From JAICMB01 sp035295125 (GTDB lineage Bacteria; Acidobacteriota; Terriglobia; Bryobacterales; Bryobacteraceae), in the NCBI GenBank assembly GCA_035295125.1, contig DATGJP010000088.1:163239-227238 (forward strand): a stretch of 64,000 bases of DNA. The letters are read 5' to 3'. The translations under genes and the position numbers were made by a program. Below are positions 41,780-50,061 of the stretch, piece by piece. The notes under the pieces were generated by a model. The model searched no databases and was not told where the DNA came from. It saw nothing but the letters and a program-made list of their open reading frames with translations. Every line of letters begins with the position of its first letter. Position 1 is the first letter of the stretch.

Positions 41780-44700
41780 ATGTTCCTTTTCCGCGTTCTT
41801 CCAGCGGTCCTGTTGCTCATTTCCGCCTTGCGAGCCGCTAATATCCCGATTTCGCTGGCAGGCGCCACTCAAACTCAAATCGTCATCCGTTACACGCCTA
41901 CCAGCACGGGGTCCTGCTCGATTGCCGTCACCGACAATAATGGCGGTACAAATCCGCCTCGCGACATCGACGCGACGCTATTTCCCAACTCCAACAGCGA
42001 TCTTGGCCGGACTACGGCGAACGGGTTTCGCTGGCCGACGGTCGTTAATGGCCTGAACCGGACGGTTTACATCGGGGGGCACGATGAGATCAAGATGGCA
42101 GCCGACAATCGCTGGTATTCGACGGCATTGCAGGTGGCCAGCGACCACACCATCACGGTGTCGTGCAATAGCGGGGCCGACAGTGGAAGCATTCACGCCA
42201 CCACCAGCAACATTCCGCAAGGCTCGAATTATCCGGAACTGCCGATTCCCACTCCCGGATCTCCACTGGGAGGAGTGCCGCAGCCGACCATCTTCTGGAA
42301 CGACACGACTCAGAACTATATCGACCCCATCAGCGGCGTGTTGCTCAAAGTTCTCTCACGCTCGCTGGATAATGGCGGCAGTATTCAAGGTTCGCCGACG
42401 CTCGTAAAGGCGTTCGATCTGAATGGCGCGTGGAGCAATGCGGCGAATGCGATCACGAAGCAGGCGCCTTCAACATTGGCCACGACCAGCACACCAAATG
42501 CCCCGCTATTCCTCGCCTGGGGCAACATTGCGCCATATTGCTGCGCGCTGGAGATCAGCGATATTCAGACGGCCCTTTACGGAAAGGGGAATACGGGCAG
42601 CGAGATCGCGGAGGTTTGCATTTCGGAGGACTCCGGGCAGACGTGCGCGAGCGGGTCGCTGGATACCACGTTCAGTTCCACGACTGGAATTCAGGCGATT
42701 GTGCCGTCGGGGTTTCCCAGCAACTACTTCTCGTCCTGGGGTCTGTGGAACACGGCGTTTGGCACCTACGACATCACAAATCAGAGTTTTGGAAATGTGA
42801 GCGCCTCAGGCAGCACGGTGACCATGGCGTCGATCACGGCGGCTGGATTCAACCTTGACCGGAAGCCTGGGAGCAAGTTTGCTCTGACGTCCTGCGCGAG
42901 CGGCCCGGATAGCGTATTAACGGTGGCCACAGTCGATCTTCCGACCCAGATTTCGACGCAGGAGTCCGGCCTCAATCTGACGAATTGCACTTTTACGGAG
43001 TACAGTTCCGGCCTGCGGGTCATTTTGAAGAATTCCGGGACTCTCAACGTGAGCGCGTCGATCATCGACGACTGGGGGAATTCGGATTCGTCGGGCAGCA
43101 ACGGCCTGCGATATGTGTGCGCCAAGACCAAGGTGACGGATATTTCCAAAGACTGCGACGGCGTCAGCCAGAACCCGCCGTTAAGCGGCTACATGTGCGA
43201 GTTTTCGAACGGAATTTACCTGGTGCAGGACAACGGCCGCATGTGCCTCCAGGCGAATACCTATAACGGCAATCAACACCTGGCCGCGATGAACAATCCG
43301 TGGGTCGACAACAAGAGCCTGCTGCGCAACGACTACCAGAATCCAGCGCACATCTGGAAGTTGTCGTTGAACAATGGCGGCAATTACACGGCATTTCAGC
43401 CCAACGCCGACCATTCGACCAAGGACAAGTTCACATACACCGACCTTACGGCTGCCGGGACACCGTTGGCTACACAAGTCGCTACGGAGGGCGGCACCGC
43501 GGCCAATGCGGTGGGCACCGGCTTGTGGCCGCCTTTTACGGCGGAGTCGGCATGCGGAGGAAACACGCAATATCGCAGCACTTCATCCGGCGACGCTTCG
43601 CTCTGCATGATGGCGTGGACGGACGGCAATAATAACCTCATCCGAACGGCGGCTTCATGGGATGTTTATCCACTGCGTTGGGGAGGGTGCCACTTCGTTC
43701 CCACGTGCGCGGGCGGGTTTTCCAATGCGATTGCTGGCAGCGTGCCGGCTAAATTCAATACTTCCGCGTTGTTGGGGGGACCGTTCCACACCCCGGTGAT
43801 CGCGGTGCGTAAGAACGGGACGTTCCAGACTCACAGTATGACGGTGACCGCTGCTACGGCGGCGAGTCCCGTGGTGGTGACGAGCGCGAATCACGATCTC
43901 GACAATCTTACGGCAGTGAACTCAGCCGCGGGTGCGTACGTGACGTGCTCGGGCGGGGCCGGGAACTGGGCGGCGATCAACCGCGGCTTTTACGCGCACG
44001 TCATCGATAACAACACCTTCTCACTCTACCTGGATGAAACGGGCCCAACGCCGTTCAATGGCAGTTCGTTGGGGGCGCTTTCGGGCAGCGTGACTTGCAG
44101 CGCCGCTCCGGCGTTGTACAACATTCGGGTGACGGGCGTCGGAAACGATGGCGCGGGCAACGCGCGCGTCACGACCGATATTGGTCAGTCGGGTTATGCG
44201 CATTACTTCCCCGACCAGCGGCAGTCGATTCAGAGCGGAGATCCGATCAATTTCACTAATCTGAATCAGTACACGCAATATTACGCCAAGGTGTCCTGCG
44301 GCGGCTGTTCAGCGGCGCAGTTCGACGTATACAAAGATGCGGCATTGACGGTGCACGCCTCTCAAGTCGAGATTACGGGCGCGGATTCGAATGGCGGGAC
44401 CGTTTCCTATGCCGAGACCTGCCCCGATCCGGCGACGATCACGCTCCCGGGTCCGATGTATTTCGACCAGGGATTCGGTACCGCGGGCAATCCTAAGGTC
44501 CGCTGCGTGACGATCCGGGTCGCGGGCGAACCGTGCAGCGCTTGGGCGTCTTCGGGCGAGCAAACAGCGTATCCCTGCCCATCGGATCCGTCCAACAGCC
44601 ATAAATCATCCCTGCAGACCCTGGCGGTGGGGGATGGGATATTCGATCTCAGCCATGTGAACAACAATCACGAGATCATGTACGTCATCGCCAAGACCAA

Positions 44701-46165
44701 GACCAGTGAGACACAGATGGACCTGACGCTGGTGCGATGGTATGGAAACACGGCGGACTGGCGCGGCGCAGACACTCAGAGCGCCGCGAACTCGCGGGTC
44801 GGCGACAATTACGCTTACCAGCACTCCTTCGGCTGGACAGGGTGGGCGTGGCCTCCGGTGCCGAGCGCCTGGATCAATTACACGGCGGGCCGGGCGTGGC
44901 TTCCGGAGTCGCCGCAGTATCCGGGTGCGCATCATGACATGTCGCAGGGCAGTTCGGCGGGGAATCTTGTGTTGTCGGCCGGCTATCCCTCGGGCGTGTA
45001 CGATGATATCGTCGATCAGCCTGCGGCGGCGCTCTTGGGCACCCCCGCAACGTTTAAACATAATTCGCTACCGATATGGGCAGGCGATCCCGATGATTCG
45101 ATGGCCAATTCCCAGAAGCAGTTCTATCCCAATCACCGCCAGATCTGGGGACAAGCGCCGGGTTCGGAACAGGTGTGGAAGGGCGATTGGATGGCCGCCA
45201 ATCCCGATTGGGGGAATGCGCAGAACAATGCCGACGGCCTGTACCAGCGCATGATCACGAAAATTCGTGGCACGGCTTATGACTCGGGAAGCACCACGAA
45301 CCTGGTGTATCGCGCGACGACCGCGGCTCCCTCGGGCGTCGTCAACGTGAAGGTGATTCCGTACATGCTGCACGCCAGCCCGCATTACTACTTCGTCGAC
45401 AAGAGCGGACCGGGTTCGCTGATCACGGATGCGGACATCGGGAAGTATTGCGTCGCATATGTGGCTGGTGAATGCCGTCCGGGGTCGACCGCGGGCGACG
45501 CGTTCTTTGCGATGCGTGGCTTCTGGGACGTAGGTTGGTGCATCTCGAACGCCGCCACTATGACATCGCCTTGCTTTTATGCACTGTGGCCCGGGGCCGG
45601 GTGGGCAGTGCAGGTCCGGCAGACGCCGATGGATACGAGCGGGACTGGCGTGAGACGACTGACCATGGGTTTCAACCTGCCGTTGTCGCACTTTGCGTTT
45701 CAGAACTGGATCCCAAGTCCTGATGCGAAGTGGGGCTTCTTCGCCGCGAATCCGGTCCAGTATCGGCCGCAGTGGCAGTATTACTCGGGTGCGCACTACT
45801 TCGCCATGAAGCTTCCACCTTGGCCGGCAGCGGATACGATCAATCGAACGACGTTCGTTAACCTGCCGATGAAGTTCTCCGGGCAGTCGGGCGATCGTGT
45901 TCGGATCGTTTTCGGATACGCGGAAAACGGCGATCCAACGAAGTTCTATTGCACGACGCGCAACGAGGCATGCTGGACATGGTCGGCGGCGACGGCCCGG
46001 AATCCATTCCTGTTTGCGAGTGAGACGCAGAGTCCGACGCCGTGCGACTCAGGGTGCACGGTGGGGATTCCCGCGATTCCGGGGCGGGTGGTTTATTACC
46101 AGGTGGAACGGTCGAATGGGGGGAGCATAGTGACGGGCCCGCTGCAGAGTACCGTGGTGCCGTAG
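41780..46165 (+). CDS. Very large secreted protein of unknown function (1,461 residues)
   Basis: ATG 41780 gives a clean signal peptide (MFLFRVLPAVLLLISALRA) with AGGAGA just upstream. The longer frame to 41669 is not needed. The mature protein is rich in Gly, Ser, Thr, Asn and aromatic residues with many cysteines, as in extracellular beta-structured proteins. An early stretch, TQIVIRYTPTSTGSCSIAV, looks like an Ig or fibronectin-type strand pattern. No catalytic motif, membrane anchor or sorting signal was recognised, and no obvious long internal repeat. It ends with RVVYYQVERSNGGS, again beta-like. I do not recognise the family. It stands alone between the rpsA group and a cytochrome gene. 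Confidence 0.75.
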   Translation: MFLFRVLPAVLLLISALRAANIPISLAGATQTQIVIRYTPTSTGSCSIAVTDNNGGTNPPRDIDATLFPNSNSDLGRTTANGFRWPTVVNGLNRTVYIGGHDEIKMAADNRWYSTALQVASDHTITVSCNSGADSGSIHATTSNIPQGSNYPELPIPTPGSPLGGVPQPTIFWNDTTQNYIDPISGVLLKVLSRSLDNGGSIQGSPTLVKAFDLNGAWSNAANAITKQAPSTLATTSTPNAPLFLAWGNIAPYCCALEISDIQTALYGKGNTGSEIAEVCISEDSGQTCASGSLDTTFSSTTGIQAIVPSGFPSNYFSSWGLWNTAFGTYDITNQSFGNVSASGSTVTMASITAAGFNLDRKPGSKFALTSCASGPDSVLTVATVDLPTQISTQESGLNLTNCTFTEYSSGLRVILKNSGTLNVSASIIDDWGNSDSSGSNGLRYVCAKTKVTDISKDCDGVSQNPPLSGYMCEFSNGIYLVQDNGRMCLQANTYNGNQHLAAMNNPWVDNKSLLRNDYQNPAHIWKLSLNNGGNYTAFQPNADHSTKDKFTYTDLTAAGTPLATQVATEGGTAANAVGTGLWPPFTAESACGGNTQYRSTSSGDASLCMMAWTDGNNNLIRTAASWDVYPLRWGGCHFVPTCAGGFSNAIAGSVPAKFNTSALLGGPFHTPVIAVRKNGTFQTHSMTVTAATAASPVVVTSANHDLDNLTAVNSAAGAYVTCSGGAGNWAAINRGFYAHVIDNNTFSLYLDETGPTPFNGSSLGALSGSVTCSAAPALYNIRVTGVGNDGAGNARVTTDIGQSGYAHYFPDQRQSIQSGDPINFTNLNQYTQYYAKVSCGGCSAAQFDVYKDAALTVHASQVEITGADSNGGTVSYAETCPDPATITLPGPMYFDQGFGTAGNPKVRCVTIRVAGEPCSAWASSGEQTAYPCPSDPSNSHKSSLQTLAVGDGIFDLSHVNNNHEIMYVIAKTKTSETQMDLTLVRWYGNTADWRGADTQSAANSRVGDNYAYQHSFGWTGWAWPPVPSAWINYTAGRAWLPESPQYPGAHHDMSQGSSAGNLVLSAGYPSGVYDDIVDQPAAALLGTPATFKHNSLPIWAGDPDDSMANSQKQFYPNHRQIWGQAPGSEQVWKGDWMAANPDWGNAQNNADGLYQRMITKIRGTAYDSGSTTNLVYRATTAAPSGVVNVKVIPYMLHASPHYYFVDKSGPGSLITDADIGKYCVAYVAGECRPGSTAGDAFFAMRGFWDVGWCISNAATMTSPCFYALWPGAGWAVQVRQTPMDTSGTGVRRLTMGFNLPLSHFAFQNWIPSPDAKWGFFAANPVQYRPQWQYYSGAHYFAMKLPPWPAADTINRTTFVNLPMKFSGQSGDRVRIVFGYAENGDPTKFYCTTRNEACWTWSAATARNPFLFASETQSPTPCDSGCTVGIPAIPGRVVYYQVERSNGGSIVTGPLQSTVVP

Positions 46166-46326
46166 CCTCGGCGTCGCGGGCAGACCGGGGGTCTGTCCGC
46201 ATTCAGAATCCAAAAACTTGTAGTGAGGGAAGTGAGAGGCCCGCCATATTCCGACCGAACGTTCGGACGGCCATTCCTTCCCGCCCCCACCGTGCAGTAG
46301 AATGGTCAATCACACACATTTTCCGA

Positions 46327-47511
46327 ATGATGAGAACGATGCACCGGACCAGACTTATCGTTGCGATTGCCACGGCCGCATTCGCAGCTCTACCCATTGC
46401 CGCGCAAACCAAGAAACCTACCGCCGAGCAGGTCTTCAAGAACATACAGGCTCTCAAGGGAATTCCCGTGGACGACTTCATGGGGACCATGGGCGTCATG
46501 AGCGCCGCGCTCGGTTTCGACTGCTCGGAGTGCCATAACAACGCCGGCACCGTGAAGGTGGATTGGGCCGCCGACACGCCGCGCAAAGTCATTGCGCGCC
46601 GAATGGTCGCGATGATGGCCACCATCAACAAAGAGAACTTCTCAGGACGGCAGATGGTGACCTGCTGGAGCTGCCACCACGGTCGCGATCATCCGGCAAC
46701 CACGCCCGCGCTCGAAAACGTGTATGGGCCGGGGAGCCAGGAAATGGACGACTCTCTGCGGCAGGCACCCGGCCAGCCGACCGCCGACAAAATCCTCGAC
46801 AAATACCTTAACGCGATCGGCGGGGCTGAGCGTCTGGCCGCCGTCAAAAGCTTCGTCGCGAATGGAAGCAGCGTATCCTTTGGCGGCTTCGGCGGCGGCG
46901 GTAAAGTTGAGATCTACGCTCAATACCCGGACCGGCACGCGATGTATATCACCTTCCCCAAGGAGCCCGAGCGCGGCAGCAGCAACCGGGTTTTCAACGG
47001 CAAAGAGGGATGGCTGCAAACACCGCTCACGGTACTCGGCGAGTATGAGCAGACCGGAATCGAGCTCGATGGCGCGCATTTGGATGCGCAGCTTGCGTTC
47101 CCCGGCCAAATCAAACAGGCCCTGAGTGATTTCCGGGTCAGCATGCCGATCAGCATCAGCGACCTGCCCGGCCCGTCGAGCCAGACTTCACAAGACACAG
47201 GCACAGCGGCGGTCGGACAGGATCGGTTGTGCAACGTCGTTCAGGGAACCGGCCCCCATGGCATGTTGGCGACCATGTATTTCGACCAGGAATCCGGACT
47301 TCTCGTCCGCCTGGTGCGCTATGGCAAGACGCCGATCGGGCGCGTACCGACGCAGATCGATTTCGGCGACTATCGCGAGGTCGATGGCATTAAGATGCCC
47401 TTCCGTGTCCTCTTTGCCTGGCTGGATGGACGCGACGCCATTCAGTTGAGCGACGTAAAGACCAACGTCCAGATCGATGCCGCGAAATTCGCAAAGCCCG
47501 CGTCCAAGTAG
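46327..47511 (+). CDS. Diheme c-type cytochrome of the reaction-centre cytochrome family with a C-terminal LolA-like domain
   Basis: A 394-residue exported protein with a signal peptide (about residues 9-27). It starts at ATG 46327 (46330 or 46339 also possible), while the frame back to 46042 lies inside the preceding gene. Residues ~30-125 resemble the photosynthetic reaction-centre cytochrome subunit family: VFKNIQALKGIPVDDFMGTM, then CSECH (C66, C69, H70) and CWSCHH (C113, C116, H117). Only two of the four hemes of true reaction-centre subunits are present. From about 145 onward (ILDKYLNAIGGAERLAAVKS) the sequence looks like outer-membrane-lipoprotein carrier-type beta domains. No photosynthesis gene is near, so the role is probably in respiration or another periplasmic redox step. 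Confidence 0.85.
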   Translation: MMRTMHRTRLIVAIATAAFAALPIAAQTKKPTAEQVFKNIQALKGIPVDDFMGTMGVMSAALGFDCSECHNNAGTVKVDWAADTPRKVIARRMVAMMATINKENFSGRQMVTCWSCHHGRDHPATTPALENVYGPGSQEMDDSLRQAPGQPTADKILDKYLNAIGGAERLAAVKSFVANGSSVSFGGFGGGGKVEIYAQYPDRHAMYITFPKEPERGSSNRVFNGKEGWLQTPLTVLGEYEQTGIELDGAHLDAQLAFPGQIKQALSDFRVSMPISISDLPGPSSQTSQDTGTAAVGQDRLCNVVQGTGPHGMLATMYFDQESGLLVRLVRYGKTPIGRVPTQIDFGDYREVDGIKMPFRVLFAWLDGRDAIQLSDVKTNVQIDAAKFAKPASK

Positions 47512-47519
47512 TCCGGATG

Positions 47520-50024
47520 CTACTCCCAGCGCAGCGCGTTCATGGGGTCGATTGCCGTGGCTCGCTGCGCTGGAAGATAGCCTGCTAGCGCCGTTACTCC
47601 GGCGATGCCAAGTGCCGCGGCGGCCATCGTGAGCAGATCGGTCGCCTGAACGCCGAAAAGCTGCGCTTGAATCAGCCGCGTCACCGCGTAGGCACCCACC
47701 AAGCCGATCCCCACACCGATTCCCGCGAGCGTCAGAGTCTCGCGGAGCACCATCCACACGACGGAGCCTTGCCCTGCGCCGAGCGCCATGCGGATGCCGA
47801 TTTCGCGCGTGCGGCGGGAGACCATGAATGCCATCACACCATACAGCCCGAGTGCGGCTAAGACCGTCGCAAGGCAGCCGAACACGCTGGATAGAGTCGC
47901 CAGCAGGCGCTCGGTGAGCAGCGAGACCTCCATGGTGTGATCCAACGTCCGCATGTCGTACATCGGCACAGCGGAATCGACGTTTCGCACCGCCGCCCGC
48001 AGTGAGTTGAACACCTGCGTGGGATCGGCTTGCGAACGCGCGTACACGGTCACACTATTCGCGAAGGTCTGCTGTGCCTCGGGAAAGTAGAGTTCCTCGG
48101 GAATCTCTTCGCGCATGTTCTCGTACTTCGTGTCGCCGGCAACGCCCACGATCTGGATGTCCATCTTCGTCCCGGGGTCGATTCCCATTCCGATATGCCG
48201 GCCGACCGGAGTCACGCCGGCAAAATAGCGATTGACGAATTTCTGATTCACGATCGCAACCTTTGGCGCGCCGGCGGCATCGCGATCGTTGAAGTCGCGG
48301 CCGAGCAACAGCGGAATCTTCAGCGTTTGGAAAAATCCGGGGCTTGTGAATTGAACGTGTGGATCGGGTCGCTCGTCCTGCTTCGCCGCGTATCCCTCAA
48401 TCGTGATCCAGTTGTCCCATTCATTGTTTTCCAGCACGGGAACGACAGCGAACGCGGCCGAACTCAGACCCGGCTGTGTGCTGAGTGCGTCACGCAAGCG
48501 CCGGTAATAGTCGTGGCTCCACTTCAGGTCGTAGCGGTTCAGCGTGGGATCCACATCGAACGCGAGCAGGTTGCGAACCTCGAAGCCGGGATTCAGGATC
48601 TTGAGATTGCGCAGGCTCTGCATGAACAGACCCGCTCCGATCAGCAGTACAAGCGATAACGAAACCTGCGCGACGACGAGGCCTTTGCGGAGTTGAGCCG
48701 AGCCCCCGTGGATGACGGCGCCCGCTGTGTCTTTCAGCGTATTCGCCATATCCGTGCGCGTCGATTGCAGGGCCGGAACCAGGCCGAAGACCAGGCCGGC
48801 CAGCAATGATACTGCAAATGTGAATCCAAGAACGGTCCAATTGGGTGTCGGCGTGATGGAGAGCGGCGTGTGTCCGGACGGCAGGAAGTCGATCAATGCC
48901 TGGTCGATCGCGACCGCGAGCCCAACCCCTAGCGCTCCGCCGAGCATCGAGAGAATAACGCTTTCGATCAGGAGTTGGCGGATAAGTTGGCTGCGGCGCG
49001 CGCCGATCGCCAAGCGGACCGCAATCTCTTTCTGCCGTGCCGAGGCCCGCGCGATTAACAGATTTGCCAGATTCGAGCACGCGATGAGGAGCACCAGACC
49101 GACAATGCCCATCAGCGCGAATAGCGGCTTGGAGTAGATCCGGCGAAGATTCGAGCGGCCTTTCGAGCCTGGCATCACCTCCATCCACATTCTGAGAAAC
49201 TCCTGCTTCACGATGGATGAAGCCTTGGCGAACGGCTGCTCGGTCACCTCACGATTTATGATCTGGTGAAAAAGCGGTTGCAGCCCCGCCTGCGCCTTCT
49301 CGATCGACATGCCGGGTTTGAGGCGTGCGAATACCTCAGCCCATCGGAAGCGGTCCTGGTTCAGACGTCTGAAGTCCGTCCGCGGCAGGTCGTCTTTCAT
49401 GGTCATCGGGATGCGAACCTGAGGTGCGCGCCCCGGTTCTACGCCATCGAACCCTGCCTGGCTTACGCCAATAATCGTGAGAGCTCGTCCGTTGACCACG
49501 ATTTCCTTGCCGACGATATTCGGGTCTTTGCTAAAGCGCGCGCGCCAGTACCCGTAGCTGATCACGGCGAGTGGATGGCCGCCCTGATATAGGTCGTCGG
49601 ACGCCGTGAACACACGGCCGATCGCGGCGCCGATGCCGAGCACCGGGAAGAAATTTCCCGAAACGAAGTCAGCGCCGATCAACTCCGTTCGGCCCTGAAA
49701 CGATGCGCTCACCGTAGCAGGGTAGGTGCAGAACATCCCGCTGAAGACCTGGTTCTTGTCCCGGATCTCCTGGTACATCGGATATGACAGGCGATCTGGC
49801 CCGTTGTTGCCGCCGTAGTGCTTGCCGCGACCCGCGAGCATCACGAGTTGCTCGGGATCCTTGACCGGCAACGGCTGCAGGATGAGTTGGTTGATCAGCG
49901 TAAAGATCGCGGTATTGGCCCCGATGCCCAGAGCCAGTGAGAGCACTGCGACGCCTAGAAAAACGGGCGACTTACGGAGCGTTCGGATCGAGTATTTTAA
50001 ATCCTGGGAGACGGAAGCCATCAT
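47520..50024 (-). CDS. MacB/FtsX-like orphan permease (ADOP family), tandem copy 1
   Basis: An 834-residue permease of the short ADOP form without the PadR-associated N-terminal domain. It starts directly with the first MacB unit (FLGVAVLSLALGIGANTAIF). It has two MacB periplasmic domains and two FtsX membrane domains. The FtsX blocks are QKEIAVRLAIGARRSQLI and TREIGIRMALGAGQGSVV. ATG 50024 follows AAAGGAGA at a good distance. It lies 37 bases after a permease of identical length and very similar sequence, so this is a tandem duplication. The protein ends in NALRWE like its twin. No ATPase is adjacent. Confidence 0.9.
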   Translation of the reverse strand: MMASVSQDLKYSIRTLRKSPVFLGVAVLSLALGIGANTAIFTLINQLILQPLPVKDPEQLVMLAGRGKHYGGNNGPDRLSYPMYQEIRDKNQVFSGMFCTYPATVSASFQGRTELIGADFVSGNFFPVLGIGAAIGRVFTASDDLYQGGHPLAVISYGYWRARFSKDPNIVGKEIVVNGRALTIIGVSQAGFDGVEPGRAPQVRIPMTMKDDLPRTDFRRLNQDRFRWAEVFARLKPGMSIEKAQAGLQPLFHQIINREVTEQPFAKASSIVKQEFLRMWMEVMPGSKGRSNLRRIYSKPLFALMGIVGLVLLIACSNLANLLIARASARQKEIAVRLAIGARRSQLIRQLLIESVILSMLGGALGVGLAVAIDQALIDFLPSGHTPLSITPTPNWTVLGFTFAVSLLAGLVFGLVPALQSTRTDMANTLKDTAGAVIHGGSAQLRKGLVVAQVSLSLVLLIGAGLFMQSLRNLKILNPGFEVRNLLAFDVDPTLNRYDLKWSHDYYRRLRDALSTQPGLSSAAFAVVPVLENNEWDNWITIEGYAAKQDERPDPHVQFTSPGFFQTLKIPLLLGRDFNDRDAAGAPKVAIVNQKFVNRYFAGVTPVGRHIGMGIDPGTKMDIQIVGVAGDTKYENMREEIPEELYFPEAQQTFANSVTVYARSQADPTQVFNSLRAAVRNVDSAVPMYDMRTLDHTMEVSLLTERLLATLSSVFGCLATVLAALGLYGVMAFMVSRRTREIGIRMALGAGQGSVVWMVLRETLTLAGIGVGIGLVGAYAVTRLIQAQLFGVQATDLLTMAAAALGIAGVTALAGYLPAQRATAIDPMNALRWE

Positions 50025-50061
50025 TCTCCTTTACTGGGGCAGGCGCAAAAGGTTACAAGGA

